64,000 bases of DNA from Nymphaea colorata (taxonomy: Eukaryota; Streptophyta; Magnoliopsida; Nymphaeales; Nymphaeaceae): positions 9,312,001 through 9,376,000 of the forward strand of contig NC_045150.1 in NCBI RefSeq assembly GCF_008831285.2, written 5' to 3'. Under the pieces are notes generated by a model. That model saw only the letters and a list, made by a program, of their open reading frames with translations, was not told the origin of the DNA and made no database searches. The position numbers and the translations under genes were made by a program. How positions within the stretch are numbered: the first letter of the stretch is position 1; each line of letters opens with the position of its first letter. Shown in pieces: positions 11,478-24,300 of this stretch.

Positions 11478-13277
11478 ATGGCTGAGCAAAGAGTCTCAGA
11501 GATATCCCCGGCCCACACCGCCATCCAATGTAAGCCATTAATACTACAGCAGTACTGGACTGCAAATTATTTTGTTCCCCAGTTTGTTCATGCTTCTGTT
11601 TTGGGGGCGAAGCCACATGTGGGCCTGTGTGGGCAGTTGCCCATATGGTAGAAAATTTTATTCGCTTAAGCATTAGTTGTTCTCAACTATTTGCTTGCTT
11701 ATAGATCGGTGCCCCTCAATCATTTTGCTAGATATTTGAAGAGTTTGAGATTTTTTTAATCAATGCCCTTTCGCCAAAAATTTTTTAGCTCCATAGTCAC
11801 TCTCTTTCATAGGAAGAAACATTTTCAATGCAAATTAGAAATATATGAACATTCTTGCCAGTGGGTGGTCAAAATTTCCAAACTGCCGGAATATCCAAGG
11901 CTTGGACAAATACACGAGTTTGAGCCACTGCCTAGGCGATTTCCTCTTGGTGACCATCAAATGTTGCCCTAGAGCAAATTCTTTCTATATGTATATGTAT
12001 GTATGTATCATGCCAACTATATTTTAAATGAAGTATTTTCAGGCATATTGATCTTCCAGCACATCATGGCTCTCTTCTTCTGTATATACAAAAGGTGGCA
12101 CTGGCAATTGACATATATTTTGTTCTTTTTGACAGTGGAGACCAATACAGCCACGGCCACCCCACACAGGAAACAGCAAGAAACGAAGCAAATGAAAGAG
12201 ACCAAGGGGAAGTGGAAGATGGGCTCAGTTGCATCAAGAACTGGCTTGGTCTATTGGGCTCTAGTCTTCGCCAACTACTTAGCCCTCTCCATTGGCCTGG
12301 TCTCATCTAACATGCTCTCCAGGTTCTATTTCATGCACGGAGGAAGCAGGAGATGGGTCACATCCTTAACCCAGTCGGGAGGCTTCCCCTTTCTCTTTAT
12401 TCCACTGGGAATTTCCTACTACATGAACCCAACTTCATCCTACAAGCCATTCTCCTGCTTCACACCAAGGATTCTTCTCTGCACCATAGTTTTAGGGTTG
12501 CTCATAGGCTTCGACAACTTCATCTACTCCTGGGGTGTCTCCTTCCTCTCCGCTTCCATATCTTCTTTGCTCCTTTCCACACAGTTGGCCTTCACCGCCA
12601 TATTCTCCTGCCTCATCGTGAAGCAGCCAATGAACTTCCCAACTCTGAACTGCATCATCCTCCTGACGTTGAGCTCTGCACTTGTTGGATTCACCAGCAG
12701 CAGCCAAAAGCCTCCTGGTGTCACCAACATTCAGTATGCCATGGGAGTGATCCTCACCATTGCTGCCGCGGCTCTCTATGGTCTATACTTGCCGTTGTTG
12801 GAGCTTCTGAACAGCAACCTGACGAAGAAGAAGAAGTTGGTAATCACGTTTAGGCTTGTGTTGGAGACGCAGATCGTGATCTTCGCTACTGCTACACTGT
12901 TTTCCGGCTTGGGACTGGTCATCAGCGGCGATTACCGGAGGATCAAAACGGAAGCGGCGGGGTTCAACGTTGGGGAGGTGAAGTACGTTCTGTGCCTGGT
13001 GTTTGGAGCTCTTGCATGGCAGATGGCCTTTGTAGGAACCGCGGGTTTGGTGTTCCTGACGAGCTCCCTGATGAGTGGCATATGCATAACTGCACTGATA
13101 CCGGCAGGGGTTCTGTCTCCGCTGGTTTTCTTCCATGAAGGTTTCAGTGCGGGGAAGGGCTTCGCCATTGTTCTTTCGTTATGGGCTTTCGCTTCCTACC
13201 TGTTTGGGGAGTACAAGCAAAAGAAAGCCGAGCCTGTGAATGAAGTAGAGTTGGGCAGCCAGAAAAATGATGGCTGA
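11478..13277 (+). CDS. PUP: Purine permease-like transporter (PUP), copy 1
   Basis: Two exons: 11478-11529 (52 nt, MAEQRVSEIS...) and 12136-13277, joined at t|gtaag and acag|tg in the same phase. The product is 397 aa, usual for plant PUPs of the drug/metabolite transporter superfamily. These membrane proteins carry purine bases, cytokinins and related alkaloids with protons. After a hydrophilic, Lys-rich N terminus (about residues 1-45) there are about ten hydrophobic segments. Typical family stretches are NMLSRFYFMHGGSRRW, FIPLGISYY, SFLSASISSLLLSTQLAF and FHEGFSAGKG. The C-terminal tail is short and charged. The start is supported by the TATA box 86 bp upstream and by conservation of exon 1 and its splice site in copy 2. 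The substrate cannot be told from sequence. The second exon is also open upstream of 12136 to 12003, but that part is intron. Confidence 0.93.
11612..11724. repeat. Right arm of the inverted repeat, within PUP copy 1 intron 1
   Basis: Reverse complement of the arm at 10561-10674; the outer end reads tgcccctcaatcat. The two arms enclose about 940 bp with the TATA box and exon 1. Confidence 0.8.
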
Positions 13278-14647
13278 TGAGTCTTAGAAGGATAGAGCAC
13301 TCTATTTGCTTTATTACAAGATTACATTTTTACAGCCTAAAATATGGGCTTCATAAGAGAGTTGCAACTGCATGTCTTTGTAACATACATATCTGCTGTA
13401 TTCAGTTTGTAAGTTAACAACCTTCACATTTACTATAAGATTTCATGAAGTTTAATTATCATATTCGCCATAAGATCTAATGATATATATATATATATAT
13501 ATATATGGGGAGAGAGAGAGAGAGAGAGAGATTGGTAAATCTCATGCACATGGTCAGGGAAAAGTCAGGCTCCTTAAAATTGATTATTGAAATACTTTTG
13601 TACACAATCGAATTATATAAAACGATCTTAAAAAAGTTTTGTTGCGAAGCATAAGTTAATTATCTTTTGAGTTTAAATTATTTTTTTAGCGATAAAAAAT
13701 GACCCATTTGTAACATCAAATTTTAATAGTAGAAAAGTCAATGACTTTCATAAACAAAACTTGAAATAAGATACGTTTTATGTTGAATTAGTATTTATCA
13801 ACACACTAAAATGTTCATATTTTGTTTAAGAAACTTTTTAATAAGAAATTAGGAGGCTTGATTTTTGTCCCATGACAAGATATACCAACTTTTCTCTCTC
13901 TCTCTCTCTCTCTCACTCTCTTTACAAACTAAAACACATCAAACGTCGGACATTACCGGACGGCTAAAAATTAAAATCTCACTATTCAAAACATTATGAA
14001 CTGTTGTTAAAAGTATCATGACCATTACTGCAGCATAAATTGTCACTAATGCTCCTATAATGGATATCTTTTAGCCACAGAACTTTAACTGTTAGATGTC
14101 CATCAATACCAAGCAAATTTGAACTCTCTCCCTCACACATGTGTGTGTGGGTGTCTAGTTTTGGTAAAAACAAGTCTTTAGGCAAGATACGAAAGCTAAA
14201 CCCCTTACTTTTGTGCAAGAAAATATTGTTAGCAAACCTTGAACATCCAAACATGTTCATAAACACTAATTTAGTATAAATCATATTTTAGTTCAAGTTG
14301 TTTTGTAAAAAAAAATTGATGCTTTCACTATCAAAATTTTGATGTTATAAGAGGCAATCTTTTTTTTTTATTATCCAAAAAATTATCAAGTCAAAAATGA
14401 CTAAGTGCATGTTCTTCATCAAATCACCCATAAGATCATATCCATAATGTTAGATTGCAAGAAAGAACATTTTAATAATTATTTTTAGTAGGTTTGATTT
14501 TTGTCTTTTATTTAAATGGTCAGTCTCATGTGTGTAGTGGTCATGGCCACTTGATGCAATGCATTGGACGGTTGTGATCAAACATACTGGCTAATACATG
14601 TGTTATGAGAGATAAGAGGATTTATCCATGCAAACTTAGGCAGAGAA
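13278..14647. other. 3' flank of PUP copy 1 and spacer
   Basis: This contains the 3' UTR region, a (TA)n(GA)n microsatellite at about 13483-13530 and a (CT)n tract near 13893-13920, then the end of the duplicated unit. No gene seen. The small minus-strand frame at 13994-14284 has no family signature. Confidence 0.5.
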
Positions 14648-14807
14648 AATATATGAATGGATGCTTTATATTCAATTTAGATTGGTTGATCCATGTGTTG
14701 TATGTATGTAATTGATCAGAGGCAGTTTCATGTACTTTCAGAGCTTTGTTTTTCTGTGGGGTACTAATTCAAGAAATCTTAAAAGTATCCTTCGACTACC
14801 TAGTAAG

Positions 14808-14920
14808 ATGATTCAGGGGCATCAATACATAAGTAGGCAAGTCATTAGGAACAACCTATATGTAAATCGGTAACTTCAGCCATACCGTGTGGGCAACTGC
14901 CCCACATAAGCCCACTTGTG
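14808..14920. repeat. Left arm of an inverted repeat flanking PUP copy 2 promoter and exon 1
   Basis: Begins atgattcaggggcatcaata and ends cccacttgtg. The inverted counterpart is at about 15758-15869. Present in both PUP units, so it predates the duplication. Confidence 0.75.
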
Positions 14921-15538
14921 TCTCTAGTTGCTGTAGAATTTATCTGCTCTCATGTGGGCATCTGCCTCTATCATATAATCCCACATGTGTGCCCCCTGCT
15001 ATGCATTTAATACGAAGAATATCTTGGTTTGGGAACACATATTCGGATGCTTTTGAAATGTGTATTATAAGAATATAAATGCTTCTTAAAAGGAAAATTA
15101 TAACTCCCATAGAAAGATTCAGAGCTCAGCTAAGCTCATGGGGTGGACCATGTGGGGCCAATATGACTACTAATTTATACTTTCACTTGTTTGTTAGGGC
15201 TCAATAATACAAAGACAGGACTTGAATACTCCCTTTCAGACAGAAAGAAGAAGGATGTGTATGGTGCTGTGGTCAAGCTTCAACCACTTCCGATCATGAC
15301 CTAACCTTAGAGCACCGTTGGACCTTTTCTAATTTGACGGCAACGGGGAGAGTCGCCAAATCCCATTGCGCTCCGGTCCAAGTTGGCACACTGCAGTACT
15401 CGCTGTGGAGAAAAGGACATGCTGAAGAAAGTCATGGATGCTCAAGTCTTCTCCCTTCCAACCTTTTTTTGTCATCTTTTCTCTCTGTGCGTTCTCATGT
15501 TGGGATGGACCCTCAGCTACCATGCACTGGCTCACTGC

Positions 15539-15545
15539 TATATAA
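15539..15545 (+). promoter_or_regulatory. TATA box of PUP copy 2
   Basis: TATATAA 86 bp upstream of the ATG, identical in position to copy 1. Confidence 0.75.
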
Positions 15546-15624
15546 TGCCCTTGCTCCTTCCCTTTGGAAGGCACCACATACTTCTCAAGCTTCGGTTCTC
15601 AGTTCTCACACTGAAGGGGTAGCC

Positions 15625-17492
15625 ATGGCTGAGCAAAAAGTCTCAGAGATATCTCCGGGACACACCGTCGTCCAATGTAAGCCATTAATACTGCAGTAGT
15701 ACTGTACTGCAAATTATTTTGTTTCTCAGGTTGTTCATGTCTTGTTTCGGGGTGAAGCCACATGTGGGCTTGTGTGGGCAGTTGCCAATACGGTGCAACA
15801 TTTTACTCGATTAAGCGTTAGTTGTTCTCAATTATTTGATTGCTTTTAGATCTGTGCCCCCTCAATCATTTTGCTAGATATTTGAAGGGTTTGAGATTTT
15901 TTAAACCAGTGCTCTTCGGCCAAAAAATTCTTGCCTCCACAACCTCTCTATTTCATAGCAAGAAACATTTCGAAAATATTGCAAAATTAGTTATCATTCT
16001 TGCTAGTGGGTAGTCTAAGTTTCCAAAGTGCCGGCAGTTCCAAGGCTTGGATAAATGCATGAGTTTGAGCCACTGCCTAGGCAATTTCCTCTTGGTGGTG
16101 ATCAAATGTAATCCTAGTGCGAATTGATATTTATGCATGTATGTATACATGTATCACGTCAATTACATTTAAAATGAAGTATTTTCACGCAGATACAATA
16201 ATAAACTTGCTTGTTTTTATAGCGGCCGTATTGGTCTTCCTGCACATCATGGCTCCCTTCTTCCCAAGCGGGTTATATACACACCCATGCGACGTTATAC
16301 TTGCATAAACAGAACCTGACACTAGCAATTGACAGATATTTTGTTCTTTTTAACAGTGGAGACCAACACAGCCACGGCCACCCCACACAGGAAAGAGCAA
16401 GAAACGAAGCAAATGAAAGAGACCAAGGGGAAGTGGAAGATGGGCTCAATTGCATCAAGAACTGGCTTGGTTTATTGGGCTCTAGTCTTCGCCAACTACT
16501 TAGCCCTCTCCATTGGCCTGGTCTCATCTAACATGCTCTCCAGGTTCTATTTCATGCACGGAGGAAGCAGGAGATGGGTCACATCCTTAACCCAGTCGGC
16601 AGGTTTCCCCTTTCTCTTTATTCCACTGGGAATTTCCTACTACATGAACCCAACTTCATCCTACAAGCCATTCTCCTGCTTCACACCAAGGATCCTGCTC
16701 TGCACCATAGTTTTAGGGTTGCTCATAGGCTTCGACAACTTCATCTACTCCTGGGGTGTCTCCTTCCTCTCCGCTTCCATATCTTCCTTGCTCCTTTCCA
16801 CACAGTTGGCCTTCACAGCTCTATTCTCCTGCCTCATCGTGAAGCAGCCAATGAACTTCCCAACTCTGAACTGCATCATCCTCCTGACGTTGAGTTCTGC
16901 ACTTGTTGGGTTCACCAGCAGCAGCCAAAGGCCTCCTGGTGTCACCAACATTCAGTATGCCATGGGAGTGATCCTCACCATTGCTGCCGCGGCTCTCTAT
17001 GGTCTGTACTTGCCGTTGTTGGAGCTTCTGAACAGCAACCTGACGAAGAAGAAGAAGTTGGTAATCACGTTTAGGCTTGTGTTGGAGACGCAGATCGTGA
17101 TCTTCGCTACTGCTACACTGTTTTCCGGCTTGGGACTGGTCATCAGCGGCGATTACCGGAGGATCAAAACGGAAGCGGCGGGGTTCAACGTTGGGGAGGT
17201 GAAGTACGTTCTGTGCCTGGTGTTTGGAGCTCTTGCATGGCAGATGGCCTTTGTAGGAACCGCGGGTTTGGTGTTCCTGACGAGCTCCCTGATGAGTGGC
17301 ATATGCATAACTGCACTGATACCGGCAGGGGTTCTGTCTCCGCTGGTTTTCTTCCATGAAGGTTTCAGTGCGGGGAAGGGCTTCGCCATTGTTCTTTCGT
17401 TATGGGCTTTCGCTTCTTACCTGTTTGGGGAGTACAAGCAAAAGAAAGCCGAGCCTGGGAATGAAGTAGAGTTGGGCAGCCAGAAAAAATGA
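15625..17492 (+). CDS. PUP: Purine permease-like transporter (PUP), copy 2
   Basis: Two exons, 15625-15676 (MAEQKVSEIS...) and 16357-17492, with the same splice phase as copy 1; 395 aa. It is a tandem paralogue of the upstream PUP. In the translated exon 2 I count six substitutions (for example V to I after KMGS, G to A in TQSGGFP, I to L in FTAIFS, K to R in SSQKPP) plus a changed C terminus, where one fewer base pattern ends the protein at GSQKK. Exon 1 has four conservative substitutions. Both copies look intact, with no stop or frameshift and all membrane segments. Same likely role as copy 1, proton-coupled transport of purine-type substrates. Nucleotide differences are unevenly spread: frequent in the first half of exon 2 and nearly absent in the second half. 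Confidence 0.93.
15758..15869. repeat. Right arm of the inverted repeat, within PUP copy 2 intron 1
   Basis: Inverted counterpart of 14808-14920. It contains catgtgggct, then gtgtgggcagttgcc, and ends ctcaatcat. Confidence 0.75.
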
Positions 17493-18572
17493 TGGCTGAT
17501 GAGTCTTAGAAGGATAGAGTACTCTATTTGCTTCATTAGAAGATTACATTTTTACAGCCTACATGTGTGGGCTTCATTAGAGAGTTGCAATTGCATGCCT
17601 TTGTAACATTCATATCTGCTGTATTCAGTTTGTAAGTTGACAATCATCACTTGTGTCATAAGATTTAATGAAGTTTTATTATCATATTTAGCATAAGGTC
17701 TATTGATATATACATGCATACATACATACATAGAGAAGGAGAGAGAGAGCCAAAAAATAATTCATGGGAAACATTGAAGAGACATGGATGGCAAGACAAA
17801 CAAAAATCAGAAACAAAAATGCTGAACGAATCTAGCAATAACATCAGGGAAAAACCAAGCTCTTCAAAATTGACAAATGACATACTTTTTGGCACAATCT
17901 TATTATATAAAACGGTCTTTAAAAAGTTTTTGATGAGAATCATAAGTTAATTATCTTTTGAGTTTTAATTATTTTTACAGTAATAAAAAGTAACCCCTTT
18001 ATAACATCAAAATGTTAATAGTAGGAAAGTCATTGATTTAAATAAAAACAACTTGAAAAAGAATACGCTTTATGTTGAATTAGTATTTATGAGCACACTA
18101 AAATGTTCATATCTTGTTTAGGAAACTTTTTAATAAGAAATTAGGAGGTTTGATTCTTGTCTCATACCTAACGGTACGAGATATACCAAGCTCTCTCTTT
18201 CTCTCTCCCTCTCCCTTCTCCTCCTCCTCCTCTCAGACATGTGTGTGGGTGTCAGTTTTTTGTCAATACATGACCATTTAGGCAATGTACAAAAGCTAGG
18301 CTGCTTAATTTTGTGTTAAAAAATATCATAAACAAAATATGAACATCCTAACGTGTTCACAAACACTAATTTAATACAAATCATGTTTTATTTCAAGTTG
18401 TTTTATAAAAAAAATTGATGTATTTATGCTATCAACGTTTTGATGTTAGAAATGGCAAACTAAATGCATGTTCTTCATCAAATCATCATAAGGTCACATC
18501 CATAATGTTAGACTGCAAAAAGAAACATTTTAATAATTATTTTTAGTGCGTTTGATTTTTGTCTTTTGGTAG

Positions 18573-19730
18573 TCCAATATATATATATATCATGAGTCAA
18601 AATCAATGGGGTCAGGTCGTGGTGGTAGGTGGTGGAACTTGAACCTTGGCCCTCACTGGCGTGCTATGGGAATTTCCATATGACTTTCGAGTACGTCTCG
18701 TCCGGCGTAGCTGGACGGACACCTAGTGCCTCGTGTTGACCCATTCACTGGATAAATCAATAGCGAGGAGAGCTTATACACTGCTCCTGTCTTCATCCTC
18801 CTCCCGACTTGGACCCATAAGGTCCGGTCTAAGTCTTGAGAACTCCAGTAAACCGCAGCAGATTATTGGATTTGGATCCACATGTTGACCTCCGTACCCG
18901 AATTTTCTATGGGGGTCAGACCTAACAATCTGATACTAATATCGGTCCAAAAAAAGTTAGCCCTACTGCAGTGTTTGACCAAACACCAAACTGTAACTAA
19001 TTTCCTTTTTTTTTTTCTTTTGGGTCCCCAAATTTCTTAAATGGATCAGTTGATCTGACCGGATCCATAATGTAAATATTAGGTCCATTGCATCTTCCTA
19101 GATATGAATTCAGCGAATTTTGGGGCCTCATAACATACGGTGCTTTGAAGCGTTGATAGGACCCACCCTCCCAAAAAACAAAAAATTTACTTGTAAATTT
19201 AAAAAAAATCATTTATTATGAAAAGTTTCTAGCTTCGCCCTTGCAAAATACCCATTAAAATATTAAAAAAAACTTTTTGACGTGGTGATGACTTCATATG
19301 CGTGCTGCGGTGCCGTGCACCACAATAGATGACATTTTCAAAGTAGAATTAGTTTAACATGATATGATATAAGATCGAATGCTAAAATAATCATTTTTTT
19401 TATCTTGTTGAATGTTTGAAAACACGAATTCTTTGAGTTGCAATATAAACTGCTCTTTCGCCAACCCTACATTGAAAGTCAGACACATAGATATGTTTTG
19501 ACCTTTTTTTTCCCTCCCACGGTCTTCCATTTCTTCTTTTTCACATTCACCAGACCTTAATATGTCATATTGGATGGGAATTCGCATCTAGATTGTTGAT
19601 TTTAACGATATAGGATGCTGAAAATTAAGTGGGAAAAATATAAATTAAGTTGCATTTTCAATAGGCAGAATACTCATCACATAACAAAACGAGTGAGTAC
19701 TGCTTACCTCCCTTTGAAGGGTATCTCTGG

Positions 19731-19764
<34 letters not shown>

Positions 19765-21397
19765 TCGAAAATATAGATTTGATTTTTCGTTTTTTTAAAC
19801 TTAATCTGATCTCTTCAAAATGAATAGTTCATGTGATCATCATTCTAACACATAAGGGTTTGGAAGCTTCCTATTTTTCTATACATAGATAACTTTGATA
19901 CTTGAAATTCAAACAAGGTAAAACAGATATTTAAAATACGCATATAAAAAACACAAAACTCTCTCTTGAAAATACAGGTTGGTTTCTATTTTTTTAACTC
20001 AAATGCCCATTACGTGCGCTTGTTAAAAATAAACAACTCGTGCGATTATCATCCAATCGAGTATACAAGGGTTTGGTAGCTACATATTTTCCTATACATA
20101 GATAATGTTGATACTTGAAATTTGAAACAAGGTAAGTGATAGTTTATATCGAAATATGCATGTAAATACCACAAACAAAAGTAAGTTTTTGAGTCCTTAC
20201 CCAAGAATCTTAATGAATTTGCTAAACACCAATTCATAGCCTTTAATTTTGAAGATCGTGCTATCCAGATTCACCCAAGTAGTTCATGAAGGTCGTCAAA
20301 TCAATAATTATGAATAATTTAAAGAAAAATAAGAAGAAGAAAAATATCTATCATCTTTTTTTCTTTGTTTTTCTTTCAACCGTTCATTATAATGGATATA
20401 GTAACCCTAAGTTCAATGAAAAACATATATATATATATAAAATAATGGGCGTGTGTTTGCATAATCAGAGAGTTCCGAATGGCACATTTCAAGAATAGTT
20501 TTCCTACTATTAAAAGAACAATAATTGGGAATGCCAAATAAAAATTTCTTATTACATTTTGAAAGACAATTTTGAAAGGTTTCTTCGGACCATGAGAGTC
20601 AACGGTAGAAGAAATTTTTTCTTACGCTGGACATATGTGTTCCTTTCCCACTGTATAGTTTAAATAGCTACATGTGCCGGAAGCCTTTAATCTTCAGCAT
20701 GAATTGTTTGCTTGCTTTGCTCTCACCATTCCGCAATTTTTATATTCAAATTTTTCAAGAGTAGATTTTATGGCCAAGAGTGGTCGGAAATAAGTTCTGA
20801 ATGAAGTTTTAAAATGTTTCAAATGCAATCTTCCAACGTTTAAACGAGTATTAGAGACTGCGTCAAGTTTGCCACACAAATGAGGCAGCAAACTGAAAGA
20901 TATTCAAATTTAAATAAATTTTGTTGTACATTTGAATATGCGAATAAGCTGACGGGTAGATCCTCCTTTGAAAAAACTTGTAATTTTAGATCAATTTTAA
21001 TGGGTGCGTCTGATTTGGGAAAGAAACGTTTTCAACGCCACAAATTTTCTAGCAGAAAAAATTTCATTCCGTTGACGAGGAAGATATTTGAACAAGTGAA
21101 GCTCTAATCCTCCTATAGATCAAACTTATTTGCCTTCATTGGCAATGGATAGAAATAAAAAGCTGTCATATGTACAAGAAATCTCGTACTTCCTCACGCG
21201 TAATGTCTTCAATGAAAGTGAACAAATGATAGCTAATAGTGAAGACCGACTCCAGCCTGCAGTTATCTGCCTCAAGGAAAAAATATTGCACTAGAACCAA
21301 GCTCACATTCTAATATTTGCCAACTCCCAAGGCTTATTCTCGGTTTTCCAAGAGAAGCCATCTCTGCCGCCTGAATGAAGCAACAGATCAAATACAG
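18573..21397. other. Intergenic region between PUP copy 2 and RNR1
   Basis: No gene seen. At about 18600-18960 lies a GC-richer anonymous segment (with gtcggtc/ggtccg-like words) that resembles transposon-derived DNA; it contains ggaacttgaacctt, the reverse of a Pol III B-box-like word. A (CT)n tract lies at 19734-19762. A tandem pair of diverged units of about 150 bp is present at about 19810-19960 and 20030-20175; both contain aagggtttgg, then cctatacatagataa or ctatacatagataac, then gatacttgaaat. Confidence 0.45.
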
Positions 21398-24300
21398 CTA
21401 ACTCCCACATGCCATGCACTCTTCTCGGTTTTCTAAGGAACAGACCATCTGCGCCATCTTGGTCTCAAGATCATCCTCCACTGCTGGTTTATCCTGATGT
21501 GTGCATTAGGTTAAATCGTATCAGTAGAGAAATCAAAACAGGGAAATAGAGGTTAAAGAACAATATAATGATATAAATTCTACAAAGAAAATGTTATCAC
21601 CTCAAGCATAGAAGCATCTACAGTGAATTTGATTGCATCAGCTGCAGGACGGGAGCGTAGATAATACATGCCCGTTTTCAAACCCTGCCAAGATGAACAG
21701 TTGATTTGAAGATATAACTAATTACTGAAAAATGAATTTTTCACGGTTTCACCTATAACACAGCTATGAGACTGTGATTAGCAAAAACCAGTCTGATTTC
21801 AGTATGAAAATTGTATCAATAGAATGACCCAAAGCATGAACAGCATGGTAGGGCAGGTCAACTCCTTGTGGAGTTTCACAAAGAATTTAGTATTTGGCGT
21901 CCTTCAGGCATGAGGGTCATTACCAAATTACTACAGAGGAAGAAGGCATCACTTGAGACGTGTTTTAGACCTTAGATCAAGTCCCAACCAAATCATTCGT
22001 ATGGTGCTGTAATAGTAAGCTTGGCAACAATAAAAGAGGTGAGGGATGGGGGCCAGAAATAGATTTGAAAAACTCCATCATGTATACACATGAACTGATG
22101 CCAATATCAAACTAGTGGACGTACATGACACACTAATCCAGATATCGTACCGCAGACCAAGCATAGAAATGCAAGGAAGTAAGTTTCCCATAATTGGGTT
22201 GGTCCATGTGGATGTTCAGACTCTGACTCTGATCTATGTAGCACCCTCGGTCAACAGCAAGGTCCACCAGATTTTTTTGTTTGATCTCCCAAACGGTTCT
22301 GAAAAAATAACATTGAGTTTAACTACCAAACTAGTAGCTAAATAGGAGGGACGAAAAGCACATAAATCGTAGGATATGAATCTCCATACTTGTAAATTGA
22401 TCTGAGATCAGCTGGAATCTCCGGGATTTTCTGAATGGAGCCATTCTCATATATTATTTTATTCTTTAGAGAAGGAGACCAAAGACCCATTTCGGTCAAG
22501 TCATTAAGAAGATGTTTGTTAACCACCACATATTCACCACTGCAAACAATAGCAAATTATCAGACAATTCTCAGATTCAGCTGAAAGAAAGAGAGAAAGG
22601 GAAATGCCTAGAAAACATACCTCAAAACCCTTCTACTGTAGATATTGGAAGTATATGGTTCAAAACATTCATTATTTCCAAGTATCTGACTGGTAGATGC
22701 TGTGGGCATCGGAGCAACCAGAAGGGAATTCCTTAAGCCATTGTTTGCAACCATTTCTCTTAAAGCAGGCCAATCCCAACGATTAGATGGCGTTACTCCC
22801 CACATGTCAGGTTGGAAAATTCCCTGCATGAAATAGAAAAGGAATGAGATAAATATATAATAACCAAAGCAGACTAAAATGCATAAAAATGAGTGTGGAT
22901 ATACATATAGCCTCAAAAAAACTTTAACCTGTTATAAATAGGCACACTGGCTGACACTGCTGAATCTAAACTGCTTGTGCAATGTTGTGCAACTGCACGA
23001 CAGAGCATTTGGTACTCATACCTAAGTTTTCAGCTCAGTTTTCATGCCTCGGCATAAAATTCTTCTTGTTCTTAAAGGCATCCAAATAATGTGGAGGATA
23101 GAATGTGAACAACAATGAAACACAGCAGTAGACATTATGGTTCATAGACAAACCTTGCTTGCAGGACTCCCATGGTATGTCTCATAAGGGCCTTCTTTGG
23201 CAGAAAGTTCAGAAGAGGCTTTCAGAGCATTATAATAAATAGTTTCAAAAATGTCCTTGTTCAGTTGACGAGCCTAAGGCCGAAACAAAACAAATTTGAA
23301 AACCAATCAGAAAAAGACAATAACTGCATGGGCACAATAGAGCAAGTTTGGTGCAGTAACTAACCTCCTGTGAATCAAAAGGCATCCCCAACAAGATAAA
23401 AGTATCAGCCAGTCCCTGAACCCCAATACCTATTGGCCTGTGTCGCATGTTTGATGTTCTTGCAGTCTCAGTAGGATAGAAGTTAACATCAATTATCTTA
23501 TTCAAGTTTGATGTGATTACAGATGTGACCTGATCAAAAAAGAGGGGGAAAATATCATGCTCACTGAACTGATAGACAAAGAAACTGATAAAAGTCATAT
23601 GAAGACACAAACCTCAGCAAGTTTGTCAAAATCAAAATATCGATTGTATGAACCCCTGCTGCCAACCAGCTTGGATGGCTGGGAGTCTTGTGGCAGACCC
23701 TGCAGAATGCCATAAGTTCAGACAACCAAAGAAATTGCAACTGTGATGCGCAACTAGAATATTTTAGAACATGCAAGTACCTTTTCCTTAACAAAACGAG
23801 GAAGAGCAATTGATGCCAAGTTACAAACAGCAGTTTCTGTTGGACTTGAATACTCAACAATTTCAGCACACAGATTAGAAGATTTTATTGTACCCAAGTT
23901 TTGCTGGTTGCTTTTTCGATTGCACGTATCCTGCAAAAGATAGCAAGCTACATAAGGATAAAAAAGTATTAACTTAAATCAATACTTATGATTAATAAAG
24001 TTTGAGCAAATGAAGACCTTGTAAAGCATATAAGGAGTCCCAGTCTCAATTTGTGAAACAAGGATAGAGAACCAAAGCTTTTGTGCCTTCACAACTTTTT
24101 TTGCCTTTCCCTAAAATGGAAAAATAAAACCAACATGTCAAACAAAACAACATTGTTAAAAACTTAAGATTGTACATAAGTGACAATCAAAAAACTTTGT
24201 AAAGCTGGATAACTTACTTCTGTCTCGTATTTAGTATATAGAGCTTCAAATTCTTCACCCCAGCAATCAGCTAGGCCTGGAGCCTCGCTTGGACAGAAGA

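Larger units (their letters stand above)
10397..14512. repeat. Tandem segmental duplication, copy 1 (PUP unit)
   Basis: Similarity to copy 2 begins at about tgctttatattcaatttaga (near 10412; near 14663 in copy 2). It runs through promoter, both exons, intron, 3' flank and beyond to about attatttttagtaggtttga (near 14495; near 18555 in copy 2). The copies are adjacent and in the same orientation, separated by about 135 bp. Non-coding parts carry many substitutions and gaps, so the duplication is not very recent. Confidence 0.9.
14648..18572. repeat. Tandem segmental duplication, copy 2 (PUP unit)
   Basis: Counterpart of 10397-14512 with the same internal order: left inverted arm, TATA box, exon 1, right inverted arm, exon 2, 3' flank. 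It lacks parts of copy 1's 3' microsatellites. Confidence 0.9.

Noticed and set aside
12003-12135. Using the ATG at 12003 as the PUP start
   Set aside because: A typical first exon (11478-11529) with TATA box, donor and phase-matched acceptor exists in both tandem copies; 12003-12135 is the end of intron 1.
16821-17357. 178-codon minus-strand frame over PUP copy 2 (and its twin at 12783-13136)
   Set aside because: Antisense shadow of the conserved PUP exon. It appears in both copies only because the sense sequence is conserved.
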